Under the pieces are notes generated by a model that did no database searches, was not told the origin of the DNA, and was given only the letters and a program-made list of their open reading frames with translations. From the NCBI GenBank assembly GCA_017451505.1, contig JAFTOF010000020.1, positions 1-48,049 on the forward strand: a DNA stretch of 48,049 bases, given 5' to 3'. Below are positions 1-7,726 of the stretch, piece after piece. The translations under genes were made by a program, and so were the position numbers. This DNA comes from Clostridia bacterium. Its GTDB lineage: Bacteria > Bacillota > Clostridia > UMGS1883. Numbering within the stretch: position 1 is the first letter of the stretch; every line of letters begins with the position of its first letter.

Positions 1-486
1 AGACACAACAGACACGCTCTTGCGATAGACGGTATCAAGTATGTTAAGCTTGACGGAAAAGAGTATTATGCTCAGGAAATATTTGATTCTACCGAGCTTG
101 TTGCAAATCTTGATAAGAATGCTGTTAAGGTAGAGCATAGTGTATATGATCATATTATCTACGACAGCTCAACTGTTGAAAAACCTTTCGCTGTTGCACT
201 TGATAAGGATCCTGATGTAAAGATGTTCTTTAAGATTCCTGACAGATTTAAGATTGATACACCAATCGGAACATATAATCCGGACTGGGCAGTTCTCTGG
301 GAAAAGAACGGAGAGCAGAAACTGTATTTCATTCTTGAAACAAAGGGAACAGAAAGTCTGTTTAATCTTAAAACACCGGAACAGCTTAAGATTCATTGCG
401 GTAAGGAGCATTTTAAGGCACTTGGTAATGGTCTTGAGATGCACGGACCTGTTAAGGATTGGGATAAGTTTAAGATTAATGTATAA
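1..486 (+). CDS. Type III restriction enzyme Res subunit, C-terminal 161 residues (5' end outside window)
   Basis: The frame is open from base 1 to a TAA at 484-486, so this is the tail of a longer protein. The visible part fits the C-terminal PD-(D/E)xK endonuclease domain of type III Res subunits: TPIGTYNPDW (the Asp codon is at 283) is followed by an LYFILETKG strand (Glu 337, Lys 343), giving the D...ExK catalytic triad. In this family Res is the ATP-dependent translocase and nuclease that works with a Mod methyltransferase, which would lie upstream outside the window. No modification gene is visible here. The call rests on this domain alone. A related DEAD/DEAH restriction-type protein is the alternative. 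Confidence 0.8.
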   Translation, partial: RHNRHALAIDGIKYVKLDGKEYYAQEIFDSTELVANLDKNAVKVEHSVYDHIIYDSSTVEKPFAVALDKDPDVKMFFKIPDRFKIDTPIGTYNPDWAVLWEKNGEQKLYFILETKGTESLFNLKTPEQLKIHCGKEHFKALGNGLEMHGPVKDWDKFKINV

Positions 487-556
487 TAAACCGAAAAATA
501 TCGGGAAGAAACTTAAAAATTACTTTCTTTTTGTGCGATTTATAGAGGTGATGATT

Positions 557-1684
557 ATGAAAGTCCTAATAATGTCAGTCACTGCCGGAAATGGACACAA
601 TTCTACCGCTCAGGCAATGATTGAAGAGTTTGAGAAAATGGGAATTGAGTGTCATTTACTTGATACGCTGGAGTATATAAATAAACATCTTGGAACAGGT
701 GTTCAGGACGGGTATTTATTTACGACAAAGCATTTTAAAAGTACATACGGTAAAATCTACTCAATATTAGATAAAAAAGAGGAGCCATACAGTAAATATG
801 CGCCGGGTTCAATATTAACTAAACAGATTTCAAAATATTTTGCTCATTACGTCCAAGAATATAATCCCGATGCCATTATTACAACACATTCATATCCTGC
901 TGTTATTATTTCTGTGCTCTTGCATAGAAACTACATAAAATGTCCGACTTTTGGTATTGTTACAGATTTTACAATTCATCCGTTCTGGGAAAGCACTGAT
1001 CTTGATTATTATATTTTGCCAAGTGATTTGCTGATACCGGCTGCAGAGAAAAAAGGAATACCTAAAAGCAAGATAATAGCCTCCGGAATTCCTGTAAAAA
1101 GTAAGTTCGCACACAAAATCGATAAGGTGTCTGCTCGAACAATGCTTGGACTTGACAACAAAACAACTATTATGGTTATGATGGGTTCCATGGGATTTGG
1201 AAAAATAATCGATATCATTGAGGAATTAGATAAATATCCTGCCGATTTTCAAGTAGTATGTGTTTGCGGAAATAATAAGCATATCAAACAGGAAATTGAT
1301 GAACACCCGTGGAACAAAAAAGTTGTCAATTTGGGATTCATTGATAATGTTGATGAATATATGGATGCCTCAGATGTTATTATAACAAAACCCGGAGGCC
1401 TTACAACATCAGAAGCACTTGCAAAAAAATTACCGCTGATTCTATCTGATCCGCTTCCGGGGCAAGAAGACAGAAATATAGAGTTTCTGGTTAATACGGG
1501 AGTTGCAATAAATATAACACCAACATTTCCGTTAGAAAATGCACTTTACCAGTTATTTGATAGTAACTGGAGGCGTGTGCATATTATGGATGCGGTTGAA
1601 AATTTAGCAAAACCAAATGCCGCATCAGATATTTGTAAATTTATAAACAATCTTATGATATTGGCTTCTTCTTCATTGATATAA
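557..1684 (+). CDS. GT28/MGDG-synthase-family glycosyltransferase (processive diacylglycerol glucosyltransferase-like)
   Basis: A 375-residue protein. The N-terminus MKVLIMSVTAGNGHNSTAQA is the GxGH motif of the MGDG synthase N-terminal domain (UgtP/YpfP type). The C-terminal GT28 part has the KPGGLTTSEAL nucleotide-sugar loop and a DPLPGQEDRN segment, both typical of the family. The family transfers sugars from UDP-sugars to diacylglycerol at the inner face of the membrane, making glycolipids and lipoteichoic acid anchors. I start at ATG 557, six bases after GAGGTG; ATG 551 is too close to that site. The last dozen or so codons overlap a recombinase-like reading on the other strand, so the native C-terminus may have been altered. 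The neighbouring restriction gene does not help assign a role. The exact sugar and acceptor cannot be read from sequence. Confidence 0.85.
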   Translation: MKVLIMSVTAGNGHNSTAQAMIEEFEKMGIECHLLDTLEYINKHLGTGVQDGYLFTTKHFKSTYGKIYSILDKKEEPYSKYAPGSILTKQISKYFAHYVQEYNPDAIITTHSYPAVIISVLLHRNYIKCPTFGIVTDFTIHPFWESTDLDYYILPSDLLIPAAEKKGIPKSKIIASGIPVKSKFAHKIDKVSARTMLGLDNKTTIMVMMGSMGFGKIIDIIEELDKYPADFQVVCVCGNNKHIKQEIDEHPWNKKVVNLGFIDNVDEYMDASDVIITKPGGLTTSEALAKKLPLILSDPLPGQEDRNIEFLVNTGVAINITPTFPLENALYQLFDSNWRRVHIMDAVENLAKPNAASDICKFINNLMILASSSLI

Positions 1685-1745
1685 ACGTATCCATCCTCAT
1701 CTCTTCCAAATCCGTAAGAAATTCTACCAAATGTTCTTGATTCAT
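1640..1745 (-). pseudogene. Serine-recombinase fragment (Recombinase domain remnant)
   Basis: Read on the minus strand, about 30 codons give GRISYGFGRDEDGYVYINEE followed by EANIIRLF. This resembles the consensus start of the Pfam Recombinase domain of large serine recombinases (PyGYrrdedG...v.peEA.iVr.iF). There is no resolvase catalytic domain before it and no continuation after it. It overlaps the 3' end of the glycosyltransferase gene in antisense. It is probably a leftover of a decayed integrative element. A chance match is possible because the fragment is short. Confidence 0.5.
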
Positions 1746-1796
1746 ATAATATCAATAAAAAAACGAAAATCATTCATGACAAAATTTCCTAAATCA

Positions 1797-1825
1797 TTGA
1801 AATTTGAAACCTAATATGATATAAT
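1797..1825 (+). promoter_or_regulatory. Sigma-A-type promoter
   Basis: TTGAAA (1797-1802), a 17-base spacer and TATAAT (1820-1825). It would start a leader of about 230 bases containing the direct repeats and reaching the Dabb gene. Confidence 0.5.
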
Positions 1826-1864
1826 ATAAAATAAGATTAATATGGATACTTGTATCCAAAAGCA

Positions 1865-1994
1865 GGATGCATCTATTTTGTATCGTTCGTTCGAGCTGGA
1901 TGCATCTAAATTGTATCGTATGAAAAAAAGCGTTTTTTGCTCCCAACTTTATACGAACTTTCTTTAAAAATGGGCTGCATCTAAACCTTATGCC
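1865..1994. repeat. Three imperfect direct repeats
   Basis: GGATGCATCTATTTTGTATC at 1865 and GGATGCATCTAAATTGTATC at 1898 are 33 bases apart and agree at nearly every position. A weaker third copy, GGGCTGCATCTAAACCTTAT, starts at 1972. Iterated sites of this size are found at the ends of some transposons, as transposase-binding sites, or as operators. No intact transposase is next to them. Confidence 0.55.
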
Positions 1995-2061
1995 TCGCAA
2001 CTACTAAATTATTCATTTAAATTACATACTTCAAAATAGAATTAAAATGGAGGAAATTATT

Positions 2062-2355
2062 ATGGTAAAGCATATTATTATCTGGAAGCTTAAGGAGGAA
2101 TATAATACTTCGGAAATAAAGAACGGAATAAAGCAAGGTCTTGAAAAACTGTTAGGTGTTGTCCCAGGTCTTACAGAAATCAATGTTGAGACAAATCCTC
2201 TCGCATCATCAAATGCAGACGTTATGCTATATTCAGTGTTTGAGAATGAAGAGGCTCTGAAGGGATATGCACTGCATCCGGCACACGTAAAGGTTGCAGA
2301 TACATATGTAATACCATATACACAGACCAGGGCGTGCTTTGATTATACAGAGTAA
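2062..2355 (+). CDS. Dabb (stress-responsive dimeric alpha/beta barrel) domain protein
   Basis: A 97-residue single-domain protein. MVKHIIIWKLKEE at the start, the central NVETNPLASSNADVMLYSVF strands and the HPAHVKVADTYVIPYTQTR C-terminus are typical of the Dabb family (Pfam Stress-resp A/B barrel). These are small ferredoxin-like dimers whose role is mostly unknown in bacteria. The start is ATG 2062, seven bases after GGAGGA; the in-frame ATG at 2047 overlaps that site and is rejected. It is probably the first gene of the 2062-4331 run. No catalytic residues can be assigned. Confidence 0.85.
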   Translation: MVKHIIIWKLKEEYNTSEIKNGIKQGLEKLLGVVPGLTEINVETNPLASSNADVMLYSVFENEEALKGYALHPAHVKVADTYVIPYTQTRACFDYTE

Positions 2356-2389
2356 TCCAACCGGATAAGTTTTTAACCAAGGAGTATCA

Positions 2390-2923
2390 ATGAAAACGAA
2401 ACTTACACCTAAGAAATTTTATACCAAACTTTATAAAATGCTTGAAAATGTCACCCCGCTTGAAATAGACTGCGGTCAGCTTTGTGATGGTGCTTGCTGC
2501 ACTGTGACTGACGAAGTAACGGGAATGTATCTTTTTCCGGGGGAACGGGTGATGTATAACCCTATGCCCTCATGGGGTGAAATTCAGGATATTGATTTTA
2601 CATATGACGGCGGAAAAAGTGTGGATTTTTTCACCTGTGAGGGCAAGTGCGACAGAAGCCTGAGACCGCTTTCATGCAGAATATTTCCCCTTGTGCCCTA
2701 TGCAAAACGTGGGGACAAGCTCAGCATTATTATGGATATAAGAGGGAGAGGGATGTGCCCCCTTGCTACCGCCATGAAAAAAGAAGATTTATCGCCGCTT
2801 TTTGTAGAAAGAGTTACAAAGGCTATGCAGCTTTGTATGCTTAACCGCGAAACAAGGGAATTTATATATTCACTTTCAGAAACCATAGATGAGATCGAAA
2901 AAATGGGGGAGGATTTCAGATGA
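2390..2923 (+). CDS. YkgJ-type cysteine cluster protein
   Basis: A 177-residue cytoplasmic protein with the Cys pattern of the YkgJ/Zn- or Fe-binding cysteine cluster family. The pattern is CGQLCDGACC near residue 28, then CEGKCDRSLRPLSCRIFPLV near residue 83, then RGRGMCPL. The CxxxxCC...C..(R)PxxCRxFP layout probably chelates a metal or an Fe-S cluster. Function is not established. The TGA overlaps the ATG of the Ppx/GppA gene by four bases, so the two are translationally coupled. An AAGGAG site precedes the ATG. Confidence 0.8.
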   Translation: MKTKLTPKKFYTKLYKMLENVTPLEIDCGQLCDGACCTVTDEVTGMYLFPGERVMYNPMPSWGEIQDIDFTYDGGKSVDFFTCEGKCDRSLRPLSCRIFPLVPYAKRGDKLSIIMDIRGRGMCPLATAMKKEDLSPLFVERVTKAMQLCMLNRETREFIYSLSETIDEIEKMGEDFR

Positions 2924-3837
2924 GTTATAATTTTGCAATTATTGACCTTGGCTCAAATTCAGTGCGTATGAATATAAATGCCATTGAAAAGGACGGGAGT
3001 TGGAGTACGCTTCAAAAACTGCGTGCAACCGTCCGTCTCAGTGAGGGGATGAGCAGTGATAATTTTCTAAAAGAAAACGCCATAAACCGTGTTATAGATG
3101 CACTGTGTGATTTTTGTGATAAGGCAAAGGAATATAAGTGCGTCAGCATAGCCGCAGTGGCTACGGCGGCACTTAGAAATGCGGCGAACAAAGAGCTTTT
3201 CCTTGCAAGGGTTAAGGAAAAGACGGGAATTGATTTTGAAATAATCAGCGGTGAGCAGGAAGCTTTCTACAGCTTCCTTGCAGTGCGTGAAACTGTGGGA
3301 ATTGAAAACGGAGTAATATATGATACAGGCGGAGGAAGTACTGAAATTATGCTTGTAAAAGACGGAGAAATAAAACACTGCGTAAGCCTTCCTTTAGGTG
3401 CTGTGATAATGACGGAGAAATTCAGAAAAAGCAGTCAGATGCATCTTTATAAATATGTTTCCTCCTACATAGGCGGTATAGATTGGCTTGACGAATGTGA
3501 AGGACTTCCACTTTACGGAATAGGAGGAAGTGCAAGGGCACTTGCTATGCTTTACAAAAAAGAAAATTTGGGGATTGATGCCTTTGACGGAATGAAAATT
3601 CCCTATGCATCCGTGGCGAAGATTTATCAGAGCATTTTCTTAACCCCTGTTGAAAAACGAAAGGATATAAAAGGTATGGAAATATCCCGTGCCGATATAA
3701 TATTGGCAGGGCTTACGCCTCTTAAGGTTCTTATGGATATGTGCGGAGGTTCAAGCGTTACAATCTGTGCATCGGGAGTAAAAGAAGGCGTATTTTTCAG
3801 AATGAAGGACGAAATTTTAAGGAGCAGTAACAAATGA
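2920..3837 (+). CDS. Ppx/GppA family phosphatase
   Basis: A 305-residue protein of the actin-like ASKHA fold. Motifs are FAIIDLGSNSVRMNI at the N-terminus (phosphate 1 loop), AAVATAALRNAANK, IISGEQEAFYSF, and VIYDTGGGSTEIMLVKDGEI (phosphate 2 loop with DxGGGS). Length matches the short two-subdomain form without the HD domain of E. coli Ppx. The family cleaves polyphosphate or pppGpp, and sequence alone does not separate exopolyphosphatase from guanosine pentaphosphatase. It overlaps the upstream cysteine-cluster gene and the downstream trmL by four bases each (ATGA junctions), indicating one operon. Confidence 0.88.
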   Translation: MSYNFAIIDLGSNSVRMNINAIEKDGSWSTLQKLRATVRLSEGMSSDNFLKENAINRVIDALCDFCDKAKEYKCVSIAAVATAALRNAANKELFLARVKEKTGIDFEIISGEQEAFYSFLAVRETVGIENGVIYDTGGGSTEIMLVKDGEIKHCVSLPLGAVIMTEKFRKSSQMHLYKYVSSYIGGIDWLDECEGLPLYGIGGSARALAMLYKKENLGIDAFDGMKIPYASVAKIYQSIFLTPVEKRKDIKGMEISRADIILAGLTPLKVLMDMCGGSSVTICASGVKEGVFFRMKDEILRSSNK

Positions 3838-4331
3838 GTGTAAATATCGTTTTGGTAGAGCCGGAAATTCCACAGAATACAGGCAATATTGTCCGTACTT
3901 GTGCGGCAACGGGAACACGGCTTCACATTGTGAAACCAATGGGTTTTCAGATTGATGATAAAAAGCTTAAGCGTGCCGGTCTTGACTATTGGCATTTCTT
4001 GAACATTCAGTATTATGAAAATCTTGACGACTTTTTTGAGAAGAACAAAGGCGGCAGGTTCTTCTACCTTAGCTCCAAAGCACCAACGTCATATACCGAG
4101 GTTAGTTATCAGGACAATGATTTCCTTCTTTTCGGCAAGGAAACAAAAGGCCTTCCCGAAAAGCTTCTTATTGAGCATCCTGAGCGTGCCGTGCGAATTC
4201 CCATGATAAGCAGTGCCCGATGCCTTAATCTTTCAAATTCCGCGGCAATAGTTGTATATGAGGCACTAAGACAACAGAATTTTGCCTCACTTACAAAGGA
4301 ATCGGATTACTTATACGGCATAATAGACTAA
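3834..4331 (+). CDS. trmL: tRNA (cytidine/uridine-34-2'-O)-methyltransferase TrmL
   Basis: A 165-residue SPOUT methyltransferase close to YibK/TrmL. NIVLVEPEIPQNTGNIVRTC at the start, LVKPMGF-type strand (IVKPMGFQIDDKKLKRAGLDYW), FLLFGKETKGLP, and the trefoil-knot end RIPMISSARCLNLSNSAAIV carry the AdoMet-binding knot. The enzyme methylates the wobble ribose of tRNA-Leu isoacceptors using S-adenosylmethionine and acts as a dimer. It starts inside the stop of the Ppx/GppA gene, preceded by AAGGAG. Confidence 0.93.
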   Translation: MSVNIVLVEPEIPQNTGNIVRTCAATGTRLHIVKPMGFQIDDKKLKRAGLDYWHFLNIQYYENLDDFFEKNKGGRFFYLSSKAPTSYTEVSYQDNDFLLFGKETKGLPEKLLIEHPERAVRIPMISSARCLNLSNSAAIVVYEALRQQNFASLTKESDYLYGIID

Positions 4332-4356
4332 TAAAAAACGAATGGAGGACAATTTA

Positions 4357-5103
4357 ATGTTTACAAGGAAAAGCTTTGAAAATCACTACGAGGGGGCAAT
4401 GGAGCCTTTCAAAATCATAGGAAATGTATATTTTGTTGGAACATTTCCTGCATCATCACATTTGATAGACACAGGTGACGGTCTTATTCTTATAGATACA
4501 GGTTATAATGACACTTTGTTCTTGCTTGTCGATTCAATCTACAAGCTGGGATTTTCTCCTTATGACGTGAAGTATATAATACATACACACTGGCACGGAG
4601 ACCATGCTGCAGCATCGGCCGCACTTTCTTATGTGACCGGTGCAAAAAAGCTTATATGCGAAAAGGATGCCGAAGCCGTTAAGAAGTATTTTGAACCCGA
4701 TGCGTTGTTAAAGGACGGTGATGTTATCCGCCTTGGTAATACACAAATCGAGGTTATGGAAACCCCCGGGCATACGAAGGGAACGATATCTTTGTTCTTT
4801 GAAACCGAAGAAAACGGCGTAAAATATCAGGTTGGAACATTTGGCGGAGCAGGCGTAAATACTCTTACCAAAGGTAAGTTTGAATATGATAATTGCAGAA
4901 GTGATTATCTGGAATCTATTAACAAGCTGAGAAAAAGAAAAGTAGATGTGTTTATTGGAAACCATGTATGGAACAATGATACACAGACAAAGGGAGAAAT
5001 CCTGAGAAAAACAGGGGAGAATAAATTTATAGACAGTAAACTTTGGGGCGAATTTTTGGACTTTTGTGAAAAACGCCTGTACGAAACCATTGAAAAAGAT
5101 TAA
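4357..5103 (+). CDS. MBL-fold metallo-hydrolase
   Basis: A 248-residue metallo-beta-lactamase fold protein. The metal motif HTHWHGDH lies near residue 82, with further ligands in ETPGHTKGT and in the GNHVWNND segment near the C-terminus. The layout resembles subclass B3-like and quorum-quenching hydrolases, with SSHLIDTGDGLILIDTGY before the HxHxDH motif. The substrate is unknown. The start is ATG 4357, eight bases after GGAGG; the ATG at 4342 precedes that site and is rejected. The bidirectional terminator begins right after its stop. Confidence 0.85.
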   Translation: MFTRKSFENHYEGAMEPFKIIGNVYFVGTFPASSHLIDTGDGLILIDTGYNDTLFLLVDSIYKLGFSPYDVKYIIHTHWHGDHAAASAALSYVTGAKKLICEKDAEAVKKYFEPDALLKDGDVIRLGNTQIEVMETPGHTKGTISLFFETEENGVKYQVGTFGGAGVNTLTKGKFEYDNCRSDYLESINKLRKRKVDVFIGNHVWNNDTQTKGEILRKTGENKFIDSKLWGEFLDFCEKRLYETIEKD

Positions 5104-5160
5104 GTAAGAAAAGAAGCTGAGATAAAATGATGTTCATTTTATCTCAGCTTCTTTTCTTAC
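5104..5160. terminator. Bidirectional intrinsic terminator, perfect 26-bp stem
   Basis: Arms 5104-5129 (GTAAGAAAAGAAGC...) and 5135-5160 are exact reverse complements around a 5-base loop. The stem begins one base after the MBL gene stop and includes the TGA of the minus-strand AraC gene (5134-5136). The U-rich outer part serves either direction. Confidence 0.85.
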
Positions 5161-5913
5161 CCCTCCGGGCGTTTTACCAGTTTGTTTTTTATATGCACTG
5201 CTAAAATAAAGTGGATTGGAAAATCCAAGTATTTCGGAAATTTTGCCTATGGGTAAATTCGTGTGTAGTAGTAAATTTGTTGCCTCGTCCATTTTTAGCA
5301 TCAACTGATATTTGTATGGAGGCAGGGAATATTTTTGCTTGAAAATTACCGATAGTCTGTCCTTGCTTAGTCCCACCTTATCGGCATAAGAGGAAACGTC
5401 AAATTCTCCGTGTATAAAATCCTTGTGAATGTCCTCTGCAAGCGATGCTATTACCGCATCCGTTAAGGGCTTTTCATTCCTTGAATCCGATATAAGGAAA
5501 AGTAACTGGCAAAATATTGCAGAAAGCAGACCTTTTTGACTGTGCCTGCTATGTATATTGGCAATGTAAAGTCTTTCAAAAGAATCGCAAAAAGCATCGC
5601 TGTCATAAATTTTGAAGACATCGCTTTTAATGCCATATTCCTCGTTAAATGACCCGCTGTCTGCTACTTTAAAATGAACGGCGAAAATATCGGCATCGAT
5701 GCTTTTGGAGCATTTAAAGCACAGTAAATCACCAAGGCAGAACAAGATGGTGTTTTTTGAAAATGTATACCTCTTTTTGCCGAGTACACATTTTCCGCTT
5801 CCGCCTGCTATGAAAATCAATATTCCCTCATCAGAAGGCATGTTATATTTGTACAGATGCTTTTCTCCCGAAAAGTGGTTTTTAAATACCTTTAATACTT
5901 CAATATCTTTCAT
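5134..5913 (-). CDS. AraC-family transcriptional regulator
   Basis: A 259-residue protein. The N-terminal cupin-like sensing half (about 1-150) includes NMPSDEGILIFIAGGSGKC. The C-terminal pair of helix-turn-helix motifs includes DVSSYADKVGLSKDRLSVIF, PPYKYQLMLKMDEA and GFSNPLYFSSAYKKQTGKTP, the standard AraC/XylS signature. It probably senses a small ligand and activates nearby or distant genes. The start is uncertain. ATG 5913 lies just after the stop of the yitT-like gene with a weak AGGTAG behind it; an in-frame ATG at 5934 would overlap that gene by 14 bases but has no ribosome site. Either way translation is probably coupled. The stop is buried in the 5104-5160 hairpin. Confidence 0.88.
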   Translation of the reverse strand: MKDIEVLKVFKNHFSGEKHLYKYNMPSDEGILIFIAGGSGKCVLGKKRYTFSKNTILFCLGDLLCFKCSKSIDADIFAVHFKVADSGSFNEEYGIKSDVFKIYDSDAFCDSFERLYIANIHSRHSQKGLLSAIFCQLLFLISDSRNEKPLTDAVIASLAEDIHKDFIHGEFDVSSYADKVGLSKDRLSVIFKQKYSLPPYKYQLMLKMDEATNLLLHTNLPIGKISEILGFSNPLYFSSAYKKQTGKTPGGVRKEAEIK

Positions 5914-5920
5914 AAATGCA

Positions 5921-6793
5921 CTACCTGTATACATGGAAGCCGTTGCCTACAATCTGCTGTGATTCGGAGAAGATAATAAAAGCATCTGTATCTATTTCTA
6001 AAATCTTTCTTTGAAATTCAGGAATTTCGTTTTCCTTTAAAGCACACATAAGGGTGGATTTTTTCTGCATGGTATAAGCTCCTGTTACGTCAAAAATCGT
6101 TACCCCTCTTGGTGAGGTTGATACAAGAAGCTTTGCCACGTCAAGCCCTTTATCCGTAACAACAAAAGCTAATTTTGAAACGTTCAACTTTTGAATCAAC
6201 CAGTCAACGGCAAAGGTTGACACGAAAAGTGCCACAATACCCCAAAGGGTGAGGTTAATGTTTCCGAAAACAATAAGTGAGGTTAGTATAACCATGGCGT
6301 CTACAATTAAAAGAAGCTTGCCAATTTTGAAATGCGGAAAAAAGTGCTGAAGCAATCTTCCCAAAATATCCGTGCCACCCGTAGAACCGCCCGAAAGAAG
6401 TGTCAGCCCGATTCCAAATCCGTACAAAATTGAACCAAAAAGGGCGGCTAATACAACATCATCAGTTAATGCAGGAAGCTCGGAAAAGAGCTGTACAAAT
6501 ATGGAAATATTTGCCGCACCGATAATTGTTTTTACCACGAATTCTTTGCCGATTACTTTAAAAGAAATAAGCAGGAAAAGAATATTGATAACTGCAAAGG
6601 AAAGTCCCGGAGGAATCTTTGCAATATGGTACAGAATCGTGGAAAGACCCGACACGCCACCGCTTACTATTTTGTTTGGCAGGTAAAATACGCTGATTCC
6701 GAATGCTGTTATAATAGGGCCAATCAAAAACAGAAAGTTTTGTCTTAATTTTTCCTTTGAAAGAAAATTGTGTGCTAACTGCTTGTTATGCAT
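5921..6793 (-). CDS. YitT family membrane protein (DUF2179)
   Basis: A 290-residue protein with five or so hydrophobic segments, including FLFLIGPIITAFGISVFYLP, GLSFAVINILFLLISF and LLIVDAMVILTSLIVFG. A soluble C-terminal DUF2179 domain follows, from about residue 225 (GVTIFDVTGAYTMQKKSTLM ... DAFIIFSESQQIVGNGF). The glycine-rich GLTLLSGGSTGGTDILGRLL loop is a family hallmark. Substrate is unknown; the family is annotated as putative transporters. GAGGGTG stands just before ATG 6793. It is the first gene of a two-gene minus-strand operon with the AraC regulator. Confidence 0.9.
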   Translation of the reverse strand: MHNKQLAHNFLSKEKLRQNFLFLIGPIITAFGISVFYLPNKIVSGGVSGLSTILYHIAKIPPGLSFAVINILFLLISFKVIGKEFVVKTIIGAANISIFVQLFSELPALTDDVVLAALFGSILYGFGIGLTLLSGGSTGGTDILGRLLQHFFPHFKIGKLLLIVDAMVILTSLIVFGNINLTLWGIVALFVSTFAVDWLIQKLNVSKLAFVVTDKGLDVAKLLVSTSPRGVTIFDVTGAYTMQKKSTLMCALKENEIPEFQRKILEIDTDAFIIFSESQQIVGNGFHVYR

Positions 6794-6832
6794 TTTATCA
6801 CCCTCGTAAATATGCTTTATTTGTAGGAAACA

Positions 6833-6861
6833 ATTTTAACACAGAAGCACTCAAAAAGCAA
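6833..6861 (-). promoter_or_regulatory. Promoter of the yitT-like/araC operon
   Basis: On the minus strand: TTGCTT (6856-6861), a 17-base spacer and TAAAAT (6833-6838), about 40 bases before the ATG at 6793. Confidence 0.45.
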
Positions 6862-7000
6862 TAATAATCGGCTAAAAACATATAAAAAGAAATAAAATTT
6901 ACTCTAAAAGAAAAAAGAAAAAAATTTTGGCGTAAGAATGCAAAATCAAAGTAAAATATTGTGTATAAAAGCTAATGCAATCCTTAATGAAAACATCGCA

Positions 7001-7020
7001 CTAATTTTATAAAAAATTAG
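7001..7020 (+). promoter_or_regulatory. AT-rich hairpin before the cysE promoter
   Basis: CTAATTTT (7001-7008), loop ATAA and AAAATTAG (7013-7020) are followed by GTTGTTTTTTG. It could terminate an upstream transcript or just be an AT-rich palindrome. It lies upstream of the likely transcription start, so it is not a cysE leader structure. Confidence 0.35.
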
Positions 7021-7021
7021 G

Positions 7022-7050
7022 TTGTTTTTTGTTTCAACTTATTATATAAT
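7022..7050 (+). promoter_or_regulatory. Promoter of cysE-cysS-mrnC
   Basis: TTGTTT (7022-7027), 17 bases, TATAAT (7045-7050). Transcription would begin near 7057, leaving only a very short leader, so no riboswitch or T-box fits here. Confidence 0.55.
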
Positions 7051-7073
7051 GATATGGTTAAGAGGTGATTGAT

Positions 7074-7721
7074 GTGTTGAACAGAACAATATACGATATC
7101 AAATCAATACTTGAACGTGACCCTGCGGCAAGAAATGCACTGGAGGTAATACTTTTATACCCCGGGTTTCACGCAGTACTGTTTCACAGATTTGCACATA
7201 TGCTCTACCGCTGTCATCTCAGATTTATTCCCAGACTTATAAGCCAGATTGCAAGGTTCTTTACAAAGATTGAAATTCATCCCGGAGCAACTATCGGCAA
7301 AGGGCTTTTAATTGACCACGGCTGCGGTGTAGTAATAGGTGAAACCACCGTAATCGGTGATGATTGCACCATATATCAGGGGGTAACCCTTGGTGGTACC
7401 GGTAAGGACACGGGGAAGCGTCATCCGACCTTGGGTAACAATGTAATGGTAGGCTCAGGTGCGAAAATCTTAGGTCCTTTTACCGTGGGAGATAACTCAA
7501 AGATAGCGGCAAATGCGGTATTGCTCCGTGAGGTTGAACCGGACAGCACCTGCGTGGGTGTTCCTGCCCGTGTTGTTAAACGCGGTGATAAAAGAGTGGA
7601 TAATCTTGACCAGATTCACATTCCCGACCCTGTCAGTCAGGAGCTTTGTCGGATGAGTGCCCGAATAGATAGGCTAAATGCAGAGCTTGAAATATTGAAA
7701 AATAATGGCAACGAAAGGTGA
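7074..7721 (+). CDS. cysE: Serine O-acetyltransferase
   Basis: A 215-residue protein. It makes O-acetylserine from serine and acetyl-CoA, the first step of cysteine synthesis. The N-terminal helical part reads SILERDPAARNALEVILLYP, and the left-handed beta-helix follows. The catalytic region is HPGATIGKGLLIDHGCGVVI (Asp and His of the active site), then GVTLGGTGKDTGKRHPTLGN and VGVPARVVKRG. I chose GTG 7074, six bases after AGAGGTG; the GTG at 7065 lies within that site. It overlaps nothing but is followed five bases later by cysS, a linkage also known in Bacillus subtilis. Confidence 0.93.
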   Translation: MLNRTIYDIKSILERDPAARNALEVILLYPGFHAVLFHRFAHMLYRCHLRFIPRLISQIARFFTKIEIHPGATIGKGLLIDHGCGVVIGETTVIGDDCTIYQGVTLGGTGKDTGKRHPTLGNNVMVGSGAKILGPFTVGDNSKIAANAVLLREVEPDSTCVGVPARVVKRGDKRVDNLDQIHIPDPVSQELCRMSARIDRLNAELEILKNNGNER

Positions 7722-7726
7722 TAGCT

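Larger units (their letters stand above)
1685..2061. other. 377-base intergenic region with mobile-element debris
   Basis: This gap lies between the glycosyltransferase and the Dabb gene. It contains the upstream part of the serine-recombinase remnant, a near-consensus promoter (1797-1825) and three imperfect copies of a GGATGCATCTA-type repeat. No convincing protein was found in it on either strand. A minus-strand reading through the repeats has repeated Phe-Arg-Cys words only because of the repeated DNA. Confidence 0.6.

Noticed and set aside
223..486. Short independent gene starting at ATG 223
   Set aside because: The frame is open from base 1 and the sequence is the C-terminal nuclease part of a Res subunit.
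254..556. N-terminal extension of the glycosyltransferase back to ATG 254
   Set aside because: It overlaps the restriction gene in another frame, has no ribosome site, and the conserved family start is at 557.
1794..2000. Minus-strand frame of 68 codons with repeated Phe-Arg-Cys words
   Set aside because: The repeated words come from the direct repeats in the DNA; no ribosome site, no family resemblance.
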